DNA from: Archilochus colubris
Taxonomy: Eukaryota > Chordata > Aves > Apodiformes > Trochilidae
NCBI GenBank assembly: GCA_023079485.1
Contig: CM041092.1
Location: 6,138,627 to 6,202,626, forward strand
DNA: 64,000 nt
Direction of reading: 5' to 3'
The position numbers were made by a program, and so were the translations under genes. The notes under the pieces were generated by a model that made no database searches, was not told where the DNA came from, and saw nothing but the letters and a program-made list of their open reading frames with translations. How positions within the stretch are numbered: the stretch's first letter is position 1; the number at the start of each line of letters is the position of its first letter. Below, piece by piece: positions 1 through 12,105 of the stretch.

Positions 1-3000
1 TAAGCTCATTCGAATAAGAGAACTAGAAAAATGTAAATGCTACACCTCTTTTAACACACATTGCACAGCCAAGAACATCTGCCAGCTGACCCCATAATCC
101 AATTCCCTGTTCAGAAGCATTCCTACCCTTAGATAAGAGCAGCATGGTTTCTACAAGCAATGCTCCTTTCCTTCAAGAATTGGAGCAAAACCTAGTTAGC
201 CAACTCATCAGCAATTTTCAAGCATTTTGAGGTAAAAGACAAAATTCAACACATTATATGGATCTGCATTAAAACACTGTCAACTCTTCCCCCAAAGACT
301 CTAACTCAGTTTATAGTTTCACAGGGCAACAACACAGAGGAAGTTTAAGGCTGAAATGACTACATCAAAATTGAGTGATTATTTCAGACTCACCAAGTGC
401 ACACAGCCCAGGTCACTTCTATCAGAAAATAAAAAAACCTGGAATGGAGACCTGGAAGGGCTCAGCATAGTCCACTGACTATAGTAAGAACAAGAAATAT
501 ATAAAATCTGAATTAATTCTCCTAACTCAATGTGATTACTTCTCACATCTACAGTAAAAGGAGTGGACTGCTTGAGAAGCAGTGTGGGCAAGGCAGGGAA
601 AGCATCTGAAGGATGCTTCAAGATGCTTGAGAAGAGCCAAAAGTCTGTGGAATTAAGAGCATAAACCCCAAGGAATATTCTGCAGTAATAGGCTGTGTCA
701 TTATCTCTGTATAAAATTAAACTTCTAAAAAGTTCTGTCCTCAATACACCAGCTTGCTGAACTACACTGATGGAACTGGTTCTAGGACAGCCTTTTATGA
801 AAGAGTTTATGTGACTCTAATAATTATTTATATTCATCAAATAAATTGTTCTGAGCACACAAATTGCTCCTCTCCCTAAAGCAGCAGCTTTGCTCAGGTA
901 TCTGTATGGGAACAGCTCTCTGCAAGGAATCATGAACTTATTTAGGTTGGAAAGGACCTTTTATGATCGTCGAGTCCAACCATTAACATGGTGGGAAATG
1001 GTAAGAGAGAATTCCTGGAACACTGCTTCTTGTAACACTTTCTGTAATTAAATTTATGTCAAATACCTGAAAGGCTCTGAAAAAAAGAGACTTAAGGGGA
1101 TCTGTCAAGAAGCCTAGAAAACACCCTTCACAAGAAGAGGGTGAAAAGATTACATGGCTTAATGAGATAAAGACACAAATTGACTGAGGACCTTAATTAT
1201 AAGACACTGGAAAACAGAGGGTTCTCCAAAGTAAATGATTAAGCAATAAGAGCCAAGCTCAGAAGCAATAATTTGAAATAAATAAAAATACTGGAGGAAA
1301 TAATAAGAGAAATTTACCAACACCTGGAGGAGTTTATTATTGGTTCTCAGTTACCTAATGTCTTAAACAACTGTATAAAATCCAATACACCAGAGCAGCC
1401 TGTGAAAGACAGAGCAAATCTCAGCACCAAGGTAATTTAGCTTTCTCACATCTGATATCAAGCAAAAGCGAGTATTTTACTGTAGACATTTAACACATAT
1501 CATATAAAAATAATTAGGATATCACATACTTATATAGAAAGAATCTCTAGAGCTTTTTTAAACACCATCCAGACCAGGAAACAGAAGACAATCTGCCTTG
1601 TAATGGATTAATGGCATGTGTCCAGCTCAGCTAAACAGCAGCACAATCATTAATTACTTTAACTTTATGGGTAGGCAACTTGCATCTTCTGCAATGTACC
1701 CAGGGCCCATGGTGAGTCTAAATCTGAGCCAGGGTTCAGTGGGTGCAGAGCAAAACTCCTTCAAAACTACTCAAAGGACTAAAAAGCATCTGGGGAGGCC
1801 ATGGATAGAATGATGTACACAATATGTGCATAAAAGTGCATATCTGAGGGTATATATACATACAGATGTGTATGAACACACTTATTAGCACAACAATTTC
1901 TCCTTACTCTATATAGGATCTGATGCCACCCTGTAAATCTAAATTGGAAAAAGGTAACCCATTTGTGCTCTAAAACAGCTCGAAATAGTTTCTCTTTATA
2001 TCCTAAAACAAACAAACAAAACCCAAAAAAACCCAAACACAACTAAAAAAAAACAACCAATCAAAAAAACACCCTGAAAAACAAAGTGCCACAAACCTAA
2101 AGGAACAGACTTTAATGCAGTTCTAAGGTGTCACTATCAGAGCCTGCAACAGAAAGCCCTCTAATGAATTCAGTGGGGCTTATACTGAGTTGTGTGCTCT
2201 TGGTACAGAGGCAAAAAAAAAAGCTCCAACTACATTTATATTAATGCCAACTGTGGCACTTGGCAAGCACCGTGCACTGATAAACCATACAAAGACATAA
2301 TTTCCAATTTTAAACAATCTCTTTCCTTTAATATCTTCTGAAAGGCTTTTGAAATTAGCAAATCTAATGTGTGTGGGAATAGGCAACTCTTTATAGCAGT
2401 AAGTTTACTTTTAATGGAAGTAGTCTGCTGTGTCTATGGGTAACAAGGCCCAGTATCTTTTCATTACAAAGGAGCTTATTGTAACCACACGACTTACTGT
2501 GGGATTTCATTTTGCCTCTTTGGTGATCTGTCTGATCTATTAAGAAAAGCATTGAAGTATGGACAACATACAGTTTATTGCAGTTTTATATTTTCATAGT
2601 CCCTGCTGCTTCTGTTAGGCTACTGCCTACAAATTTCAAATAGTATTAAGGAAGAAGAAAAAAAAAAGTTTCTCACAGGAAAAAATAAAACAAACTGCAA
2701 AGAAAATGAGGTGAGTTCAGACTGAGGTATTAGAAGTTGTGCTGCACCCTGGGACTTGACTGCTGCAGCAAGTGTTGTACAGAAAAACACCTGGATCCAC
2801 CAGCTCTGGCACCTACGAGCCACTACACAAATAAATCTTTGTATGAACACAATGGAAGTCCTTCTTCACATCCCACACAGCATAGTTTTTATACATATAT
2901 ATTCATAACTCATATATGAAGTCCCTTCAGAGTGACTGTTTCTGTCCTATTAATTTTCATGGTTGAATATCCAATAAAGGACGATCAAAATTCAATAGTA

Positions 3001-3583
3001 CTTCATCAGTGTTAATTATGCTGAGAATGAATCAGCAAATGTAGGAAATCCGTACCAGTTTTGCAGAAGCACATAGAGCATTAAGTAGAATTTGGATAGA
3101 TGCTGATCTTTTTTTAAGAGTAGTAATTTAGAGATTATTCTCCTCTGATGGGATTCTTCAGTATTGAATATACAGAGACTAATGTTCAAGAGAACTAGTG
3201 TTGTGTTGAAGGAAAATGTTGCTAAAAATAGCAATATACATTTAACAAATGCTTCTGTAGCAACCATAGTCTCAGAGAATTAAATTTTTTTTAAATATCC
3301 CTGACAACTGAGCTCTCTAATGCCTAGACGCTGTCAGGTGGGATTATTCATCAAGACCTTCCCTTGCACTGGAAGATAAAACTTTCTTCAGACAAGAAGT
3401 ACAGGGTTTCAGTCACATTCTGCTGTTAGATGAGCATCTCCCCCTCCGTCCTCAAGACGTTTGAGGATTGCCCACAAATTCTGACCCAAGGTGGAGTCCC
3501 AAAGGTAACTCCTGGCAGCACGTTTGATCACAAAAATACAGCAAGCACAGAGAGCTTTCTGTTGGCTCTTTAACACTTCTCAC
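1..3583 (-). other. THSD7B: THSD7B intron downstream of exon v (partial)
   Basis: Intron sequence on the gene's strand, running from the donor at 3583 off the window. It is AT-rich, with an A-rich run around 2006-2070 and a CR1 tail at 925-993. I looked on the minus strand for the next TSP1 exon (expected to carry a CNQY-like cysteine motif) and found none. No other gene is visible. Confidence 0.8.
925..993 (-). mobile_element. CR1 LINE 3' tail fragment
   Basis: The plus strand reads GGTTGGAAAGGACC, then GAGTCCAACCATTAAC. This is the reverse complement of the avian CR1 3' end (cf. GGTTGGACT...GGTCCTTTCCAACC). Only about 70 bases are recognisable. Confidence 0.75.
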
Positions 3584-3762
3584 CTGATTCTTGAGATCCA
3601 GCTTGGGGCAGGGACGACCTCCATTGTAAGGTTTCTCCTTAAGCCACTTCGATCGGACTTTCACCCCTGGTCCACAGGAAGAGCTGCAGGGGGACCAACT
3701 GGACCAATCACTCAATTTGCAATCAAACGGGCAAGGGACCGTGCAAGATTCTTCAATGTAAC
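3584..3762 (-). CDS. THSD7B: THSD7B internal exon v (canonical TSP1 repeat start)
   Basis: A 179-base exon: two codon bases and 59 codons, ending on a whole codon (AATCAG|gtgagaag). The acceptor is tttttggtttag. The peptide opens YIEESCTVPCPFDCK, closing a repeat, then LSDWSSWSPCSSSCGPG, a textbook TSP1 start. It has W-x-x-W (possible C-mannosylation) and C-S-S-S-C-G (fits the O-fucosylation motif C-x-x-S/T-C). VKVRSKW, KPYNGGRPCP and KLDLKNQ follow. From memory, CPFDCKLSDWSSW and KLDLKNQ match human THSD7B, while THSD7A reads CPSDCKLSEWSNW and KLDHVNQ; this is the best evidence for the paralogue call. There is no start codon here: the frame runs straight through from the acceptor. The following exon was not found between here and base 1. 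Confidence 0.96.
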
Positions 3763-5486
3763 CTAAACCAAAAATTTAAGACAAGTTTTAATCACCACTG
3801 AACTCCCTGAATCACTGAACCCCCATCCTACGGTGCCTCGCTGGGATCTGTGTGATTAACACAAAAGGAGAAGTTCTTGAAGAGAAGGCATTTGGAAGGT
3901 TGGTTCCACCTTCCCAACGTGAGATTATGGTATTATTTGCAAAAAACAGCAGACATTGAAACTAATTTCTACTTGGTTTAGTTCAATGTTCATTAGGAAG
4001 GCAGTGATAAAACTAATGGCACTAAAAAAGGTTTCTGCTGTGAACCTGGTAGTCACCAGCAGGTGGTGGTCATCTTCCCCATGAGATTGTGGTCATAATA
4101 AACTTTGAAGAACTAAAGGTACAGCCCAATTTTGTACTCCTATAGTATTATGCCAGCCATCTCCAGAGCTGGCACTGGCAGGGAGTCAGAGAGTCACTTC
4201 CCAGGAGAGAGAACCAGAGGATGGGAAAGGCTTCAGAGGTGTGTTCCTGGTAGCTACCACAAGATGTATGGGGGAACTGGACCACCATGGGTTTGGCCTT
4301 GGGAGGAGAAGCAGATGAAACCTGCTTCCCACTTACTTCTGGGAGTTCTCTTCATACATCTTTCCTACTATTTTGCCTATTCTTGGTTTCATATATGCTA
4401 TTTTAAAACTTTGCTTTAACCTTCACCTGGCTTGACACAGAATTTCTCCCAAGACCATCACCTCTTAAAATCAGAATACCAGACATTTGCAGGACAGCAC
4501 CTTGCTGAATTAAAATCCCACAGGGTTTTCTCAGGGAAAAATCAAAGTTCCTCCATACAGGCACAACCCCAAAAGCTGGTTTAGGAGCTAGCATATGGGA
4601 AGAAAGATTTTTGCAGAGCCCTTCACTGGCTATGGAGCTCCAGGTGTGCAGAAAGGCCATGGAAGATGGTCCAACCCTCAGAGTCTCCAGTCTCAGGCTG
4701 TCAGTGTGGAACAGCTTCTGCACCTTCCTGCTTACCATGCTGCATAAATTCTCCTTGACTTCTGCTGTCTGCTTGTCATGTCTGTAGGTACTATTTTAAT
4801 TTAAACAAAAAAGAGATTTCATGATAGACCATGAAAGTCAGCAGCTGCAAAGATCAGCTGTTATTACAGGCAGCTTTGACCCTCTGACAGCTGTGGAAAT
4901 GATGGCCATGGAAATAGCTGAATTTCATCCCTACCATCTTCCTGTTGTTTCTCATTTTTATGCCCTTTCTTTCTGTTTGGTTTTCATCAGACTAACACTC
5001 CCCCCCTATCCCTTACCTACAGAATACCAAAAGCTCCTCAATTACTCTCTTATGAAGGGTTTCTCCACTCCACAAAGGGACAGTCACTGCAGCAGGGAGA
5101 AAACAAGCAAAGAAAAAAAAACCCAAAGAACAGAATTCAGAAAAAAACCCAGTAGCAGCTGCCCCCAGAACCCCTGCACAGCCCCAGGCAACCAGGAAAC
5201 ATCAAGGCTGAGGCATGGAGATTATTGTGTCCTGAAGCTGGAATTAAAGATCTCCCATGCCCAAACCTGCTGCTAAGTCCAAAGCAGGATTGCATTACAT
5301 CCAGAGCACTGACCCACCCCACAGTACATTGCCTCCTTCCTGGTCTTCATGCTGAAGAAAAGTTTCATCCTTATTTAGGTATCACTGACTGAAAAAATCT
5401 CCTTCTTCTAAAGCACTGATGTAGTTTTTGTTAATGGTGCCTTAAAAAATGCTAGGAACAACAGGAGTTCCCTCCTTTGGTTCAAT

Positions 5487-6761
5487 CATAGAATCTCTTA
5501 GCCACCAATCCCTTAGCCACCTATTCATATGAAGAGTTTTCCTACTCCTCTCCTCATTCATCTCTGCTACTGCAGGAATTGAGGCAAACACCACCTGTGC
5601 TCCTCACCCATCAACTAAACCACCCAGTGCTTTGAAGTCCTTTTTAATTGTCTTAGTACTTCTTCCATTAATGTCATCACTGCCAGCCTGGACTACCAAC
5701 ACTGGATAATAATCAGAGGGCCCAATTAGCTGAGGGAGTCTCCTACTAATATCCCTCACCCGGGCCCCAGGAAGGCAGCAAACCTCCCTGTGGGATAGGT
5801 CCTCTTGATACATAGGGCCCTCAGTTCCCCTCAGAAGGGAGTCACCAACTACAACTACCCTTCTTTTTTTCTTTGTAGCTGATGTTGTAACCCGTCTGGT
5901 AGAGAGGGGGTGAACAGGAGACCTTCCAGACAGATCTTCCTCTTGTCTGTCCTCTGCCTGATTCTCTGAGTCCAGGGCCTCATATCTGTTCTCTAAGGGC
6001 ACCTGAGGAGATGGTGGGGGTTGGGAGGGGATTCTTTTGCCTCTCTGATGAGGGACCTGTTTCCATTCCCTCCCATCCACATGGTTTGCTCCAACTGGCT
6101 GATGGCAGGAGGGGCAGGGCTTCACCTTCTCCTTCTGGTATTCTTTTGGGTTAGAAAGGGTGTGACTCCATCAGTCAATTTCCCTTTCACTGTTCCTAAT
6201 ACTTCTTAGTCTCTCCACCTCCTCCTTGAGCTCTGCCACCAGGCACAGCAAGTCATTCAACTGCTCGCATAGCACACAGACCCCACTCACACCGTCCTCT
6301 GGTGCTAACACAAGGCTCAGACACTCTACACAGCCAGAGGCCTGAACAGCTACCTCCCTCTTGCTGTCCCTGTTCAGGGCTTCCGTCTGTGTGGACACAC
6401 CCTGCGTCTTAACAGCACCAGGTTTTGCTTTTTTGGAGACCATTGCTCCTTCCAGAGAGCTGGGAGGTGGCTGTGCCCCTCCTGCTTGCCCTGCATGCGC
6501 GAACTGCCTCGCTAACTGCTGTACCCCGTTCCTGTTTGCCTGCTCCTGTTTGCCATGCTCTGGGTTGCTGGCGCTCCTCGTAGCCCTCACCTGAGATGAC
6601 CAGCACAAAGCAGGGCAGCTCTTTGCTGCCATTTCTATCCCTCTCTGCAGTGCTGGGTGCTGCCCCCTTATCAGCTGATTGCCCTCACCTGAGAGCACCA
6701 GCAGAAGCAATGATTCTCTATTTCTTCTCCTTCCTGTATGATGCTCCTGTTCCCTCTTCAT
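5487..6761 (-). pseudogene. CR1 LINE ORF1 remnant (coiled coil plus GDSL/SGNH-type domain), broken
   Basis: A decayed ORF1 of a CR1 retrotransposon, read in one frame for about 1.2 kb. Two in-frame TGA stops interrupt it (6173-6171 and 5606-5604). The first segment (196 residues) has two C-x-x-C pairs (CVEC, CVLC) followed by a leucine-rich probable coiled coil (LNDLLCLVAELKEEVERLRS) ending in SEREID. The second segment (173 residues) has a basic KKKRR stretch, then VVVVGDSLLRG with the GDSL nucleophile block at residues 94-97, then CCLPGARVRDI and VLVVQAGSDDI, as in SGNH esterase folds. Past the second stop the frame continues (GAQVVFASIP, ERSRK) and decays near 5510 beside a 15-bp tandem duplication (5492-5521). 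No ORF2 or 3' tail follows, so the element is truncated on its 3' side. CR1 ORF1 proteins bind RNA and help retrotransposition; this copy cannot be functional. The identity comes from memory of avian and reptile CR1 ORF1. Confidence 0.82.
5492..5521. repeat. 15-bp tandem duplication
   Basis: AATCTCTTAGCCACC is followed directly by AATCCCTTAGCCACC, with one difference. It sits at the point where the CR1 ORF1 frame loses similarity, so it may be part of its decay. Confidence 0.85.
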
Positions 6762-7433
6762 TTGCCACCCTGGAGCCTGACAGCCACAATCATTTCCACA
6801 GTCATTCAGGCTGTAACTTCCTTAAGGCTGTAGCCCTGTGCCCACACAGTGCCCTCTGTTCTATTTTCCTACCTCTCTCCATGTATTGGGTCACCTTTTC
6901 ATTTGCAGCTCCAGGGCCACAGGAATTGGGTATTTTCATTGTTTCTGACCCAACCCATTACAGTGGTATTTGCACATTTGATGTATTTCAACTTGGCATG
7001 TTTGGTATTTCTGTCTAGATGAGATTACGCCCATGCACACACATATACAAATATTTCCAATATAGACTCACTTTCCCCAGACAAGACTCACAAATATCCC
7101 ACTAATATTCTACTCCACCTTCTTAAGTTGCCACTCAAAGCAATTCATAAATACATTATGATAACTAAAAGAAATTTTCTCCTGATAGATTTATGAGAAG
7201 CACTTCTGAGGCAGTTCTCCAAAGAGCTCTGTTCCACCACCATATGAAATATCATTTTTCCTAGGGCTGTGCAACAGCCTTGGTAATTAACTCTCAACAG
7301 AAACAAAGGAAGTGCTTTGTCTCAAAGTAGGATTAGACAGAGGGGTTATCAACATATCATTGAAGGTAAAGGGGGCTAAGACTTTTGGCAGTTTAAAATC
7401 TACCTCTCTTACAAAAAGAAATGCAAGACAAAA

Positions 7434-7459
7434 AATATAAATATATATATATATAATTA
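7434..7459. repeat. (AT)n microsatellite
   Basis: A short run of AT dinucleotides with A-rich flanks. Confidence 0.85.
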
Positions 7460-7722
7460 ATACAAAAAGAAATACAAGGAAGAGGAAAGACAAAAGATAG
7501 AATAAACAAAACCAAAGAGAGCTGTATTCCATCCCCTGGAAGTTCTTTTGGGATCCCTCAGTGCTCAGAACCACAGAATTTCACTCAACAAAAATTTTCC
7601 TCTAAAAAATACTCATGAGATGTACTCTCTCTGCTCAAAGAATGCCTTTCTGGCTATCTTTTTATGAGGAACTAGTAAATAATGGTGCACCCAGCTCATC
7701 CATTGCCTGTAGGAATGGGAGA

Positions 7723-8456
7723 TGTCACAGTTTAGACCCAGCCAGGTCCACAGGGGACGGGCAGGGGGGCTCAGGGTCAGCTCCCCACAACGTGTCTGCT
7801 TCTTTTCCTCCTCACAGAGAGGACTCCTCACAGCCTTCCCCTGCTCCAAGGCAGGGTCCCTCTGATGGGAGAGTCCTTCAGGAACCCCTGGAACATGAGT
7901 CCCTCCCGTGGGATGCAGTCCCTCAGGAACTGCTCCATCCCAGGCTGCCCACAGAGTCACTGGGGGAACAGTCACCTCCTCTGCCACGGGCTCCTCCAGG
8001 GCTGCAGATCCACATCTGCCCCTCTCTGTCACCCTGCACAGGCTGCTGCTTCACCTCTGCCCACCTGTGACACTTCAGGGGTGACAAATCCACATTTACC
8101 CTTTCGTGGTCCTTCAGGGACTGCTCCAGCGTGCTCCTCCATGGGCTGTGGGGGCACAGCTGCCATCCCACCATGGGGAAATCTCTGATTTGGCACCATT
8201 CCCTCTCCTTCTTCATTGACTTTGGTGTTTTTTCTATGGCATTATTATCTCACCTTCTCCTCTCCTCTGCAAGTCTCTTTTTTTCTCTTTTTTTTTTTTT
8301 TCTTTTTTCACAGAGGTACAGCCAGCTTTCCATTATCTGCTCAGCCTTGGGCAGAGGGGGGGGCAGGGATTGGAACCAGGGTAGCTTCCAGCAGCTTCTC
8401 ACAGGAGCCACCTCTGTGGCACCTCCAGCTTCCAAAACACCCCTGCACTAACCTGA
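7723..8456 (+). mobile_element. GC-rich avian interspersed repeat, probably ERV/LTR-derived
   Basis: The block starts TGTCACAGTTTAGACCCAGC and is much richer in G+C than its surroundings. A phrase like GTCCYTCAGGRACTGCTCC recurs near 7872, 7917 and 8110. Other phrases (GGGCTCCTCCAGGGCTGCAG; ATGGGCTGTGGGGGCACAGC; TCCAGCAGCTTCTCACAGGA) match, from memory, a repeat that is abundant in songbird genomes. I cannot name the family. The overlapping frames across it in all phases reflect base composition, not genes. The 3' edge is uncertain: the AT-rich sequence to about 9085 (ending AATAAAATAAAGCTTGG) may belong to it. Confidence 0.6.
8278..8309. repeat. T-rich tract
   Basis: A run of T interrupted by C, inside the GC-rich repeat block. 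On the minus strand it is poly-A-like. Confidence 0.85.
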
Positions 8457-11400
8457 GACAGAGATTTGTTTGCAGAAGCCAAGCCATGGTTTGCTACTGT
8501 CAGGGGGCTGAAAAGACTTCAGCTTGGATACCCACCATAATCCTAGTCTTGGCATTCCTAGAAAACTGGTAGCATTGGCATAATAAATAAAGATAATAAT
8601 AAACACATAATAAAAAACAAAACCAAAAGTACAAGGGAGATATGCTACTGAAGCAACTGATGAATAGAGAATTCTAAATTCAGGTTCCTATTCACACATC
8701 TGACCATAACAGAATGTGAATAAAAGCAACAGTATGAACACATTTCTGACTTACTTTCACTCAGTGGGGAGGTTACCTCAAGGCTGACTTTACTCAGCAG
8801 GTCTTGTCAATGTCACCCCGAAACATCTCACTTATCCTTCACATTCCCCATTTTTCTCTCCTCTGCAGAATCTTATACTAAAAATTTGTTGAATTTCCAA
8901 GACTTTCTAAAGAAAAAGATGTCCTATTTTCTTCAGCCCTGCTCGACCCGCTGTCCATGTTTTTGTAGTTCATGTGTTCTGTTCATATTGTTTCTTGTAG
9001 CTTCCTTTAGTCTCTTAGGATTTTATTCCTTAAGATGTCAATTATTAATAAAATAAAGCTTGGTTAATTAAGAAACAACAGATTAGAGCCTTTGTCCTAC
9101 CTTAACCAGGAGCAGGCTCCTGAATAGCACAGAGCCAGAGCTGCACACAGATGTTGCAGGAGTCAGTGACAGAAACACCAGTGCATGGGATATTCCAGTA
9201 GACAATATGAAACATGCTACTGGGGATAGTTCAGAATTGGAAGGAAAAAATGAGCTGGGAGATGAAATAAGCCTTTTCTAAGCTTGAATGCTATTGTTTT
9301 ACTACTGAGACACTGCCAACATAATGGGATGAACAAGTGCATTTACCTGGGCTGCACAGTTCATTTTACTATTATTTACTCATTAAGAATGATGTACTTG
9401 TTGCTATACAAACCACAGATGAAGTCTCTTGCCTAACATGTCTATAATAAACAAAGCACCCACAGGTGACAGAGGATGTCCTGGGAAGGCTCCGACACAT
9501 GATGCAGCAACCATTACTCATCTCATTTCTTCTCTGCAGACCGAGAGACAAAGCAATAGCAGGTTAGACAAATAAAGTGAAGATGATGGTCTGGTGGGTG
9601 TTGGAGGTTAAGGCTCAAATGCACAGTGTGAAAACTGTTATTCTCTCACTTTCGCTGTGCAGCCCAAAAGAGCTGAGGCAACAGAGGCAGCTGGATGAGG
9701 GACTGGTGGGTGTCAGAAGTGGAGAAGCATGAAGAGGCTGTGGAGTGCACAGCAGCACCGAGGGGGAGTTTTGCAGCAGCACAATTTCTTTTCCACCTAC
9801 ACAAGATGCTGTTCATCTCACCCCGAGTCTAGCCAGCAAGGGGCTGCAATGCCCTTCTGTGTCCTCTGCATTCCCAAATGGATCACGGTGGGAGAAGCAG
9901 GTGATTAGTAGGTTTACAAGCTATTGTAAGGCACTGGCATCCACCCGACTGCTGCACTTCCAAATGATAAATTTACTGCCTGTGTAAGGTCTGCACGCAG
10001 TGTTAAACAACAGTGCCAACAGGATTCCAAGAGGCTGACTTAAAAGTGATTTGAAAATAAACAACATTTCTCCAGCAGCTCTGGAAACAGATGCACTTCT
10101 AATTGACTTGGCTTTAAATTCTTCTGTACTCACTCAAACATATTTCATCATTTCAATTAACAAACTTCTAGTGGTTCTACCCTTGTTAGTAAACCTTGAG
10201 GTGCTTCATAAAACTCAAGGTCATTACTATGAGAGTGCATCACTGCCACTGGCAATAACCCCAGTAATTTCCCTTTGAGTCTATAGGATAAAAGAGATCA
10301 CCCTTTAACAAACACAGCAGCAGCAGACTGGACAGTGACACAGAAGAAATGGTTCTAATTACACAGACAAAACGTAGAGGGGGAAAAAACTGATTCATTT
10401 TGCAATTAATATTTCCATTCATTTGGCCACTGACTGTGAAATACATAAAATGACACCAGTAAATCCACGTGCCAGAAGTCTAATAGCTAAAGACTTCAGA
10501 AGGAAGACCTGGCGGACCATGGCACTCAGGGGGCCACATTCTGCCCCAATGAAGATTTGGGACCTCCTACAAAGCCAACCTCATGTTTAATTCAGGTTTC
10601 AACCCAGCACTGAGAAGGGACTGCAGGTATGAGAGTAGCTCCACCTGACCCCAGCCCCTAGATTGGGGTTTTCCTGGCATGTGGTGGAAAGGCAGCCACC
10701 AGCCATGGGCCACATGGCATAACCAAAGGCTCCAGGAGTGTGTGAGGTACAAGGGGAGCACCTTCCCCTAAGCAATCCAGGTCGAAGCATTTAAATCCTG
10801 CTTTAAGGGAGAACATTATTAACTGAAGGAAACCAGGCAGAATAGATCTGGCACTCTTAAAGTTGCTAACAACTTCTATTGCATCTGAAAAGGATGTAAT
10901 ATTACCATGGAACAATGTTTCCTTTTTCTTTTTTTATTTTTCTTTGTCTTTAATATGCAAGGATTTTAGAGATTTTTATGTCTTATTAGCTTGCTAGCTG
11001 GGAAATTTAAAAGATAATCTAATGAGTACATTCAGTAAATGCACAGCCTGAAAAAGCCCAGCAAAAATAACATTCACATCAAATATTTTGCAAAGCTCAA
11101 ATAATGGACCCCCTTGGCTAATTTATTCCCACTTGTTCTTCTCAACAGAGGCACATGCTCTCGCTGTCTCTGAGCAGACTGATTATAGATTCTAAATACA
11201 CCAAAGAGGACTTGTAAAAAATGCTGGTAAGTTTAACTCAACATTATTGTTACTAAAATTCATCCAAAGGTTGAATCTATCCCTCAGTTTCACAGTCTCT
11301 CTAAATCCTGATGAGGCAGTCAGGTTGATGCTGACTTTGCATCCTGACTCCTACTGTCTTTTGATTTTGCATTGTAGTTTCCTTCCTTCAAGAACAGCAA

Positions 11401-12088
11401 GCACACACTTTGCATTACATACACACTGTAATAGTTGATATATTTAATATTTCAACTAAATAATGAAATTCAATTAATTAGCACACTCCTTGTAACAGAC
11501 TACAGAACAAGCTGAGAACTCCTCGAGAAGAGAGACTCATCTGCTGCCTTCTGAGGGCAAATAAACAGTGCAAATAAATAGGACTTCACAGTGTCCATTC
11601 ATCTTGAAGGGAACTGTCAATACAGGCAGAAACCCACTGCATGCATCTGTCCAAGCTCCAAAAGCAGTTGTGGAAATTATTTCCCCTCCTCCTGGGGCTA
11701 CAGCCCTGCAGAAAAGGACTGGACCAGCTCTTGGGAGTCCTGAAGCCTTAAGAAAGTCCTTACTCAAACATAAAAAATAAATCACCCACTGGGATCAATA
11801 GCAGTTAGGGTAGTAGCTCAGCTGTGTTTTTCTATATGTTTTGCTCATCACCCTACTACTGAGAAAATCATCTGCTTTGTCCAAAAAAACCTAAGCAGCT
11901 TTTTCTTTATCTGTGTCCTCATCCTGTGTATATCAGAAAAGAAACTCATGCCATTGTACTTCATTATGAATTGTTCAGCACAAATGTTCTTCAGGTTACT
12001 CAGTTAATAGTAAAAGGAGCTTTTTAAAGCAGACCTGAGATTGTGTTTATTTCTTCTTATTATTGTGAGTTATATAATATAATAAGGC

Positions 12089-12105
12089 TTTTTTTTTTTT
12101 TTTTT
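12089..12105. repeat. Poly-T run (17)
   Basis: Seventeen T bases in a row, followed by AAAGG. No retrocopy is seen beside it. Confidence 0.85.

Noticed and set aside
3452..3715. An open frame that appears to start with Met at 3715
   Set aside because: The codon is TTG inside exon v, and the frame runs on upstream to the acceptor at 3763. Below 3584 it is intron read-through.
4821..5276. A 151-codon plus-strand frame
   Set aside because: No recognisable domain, A-rich lysine tail and no splice context; most likely chance.
925..6761. The idea that the CR1 tail at 925 and the CR1 ORF1 at 5487-6761 are one full-length element
   Set aside because: THSD7B exon v lies between them, the distance exceeds a CR1 element, and no ORF2 is seen.
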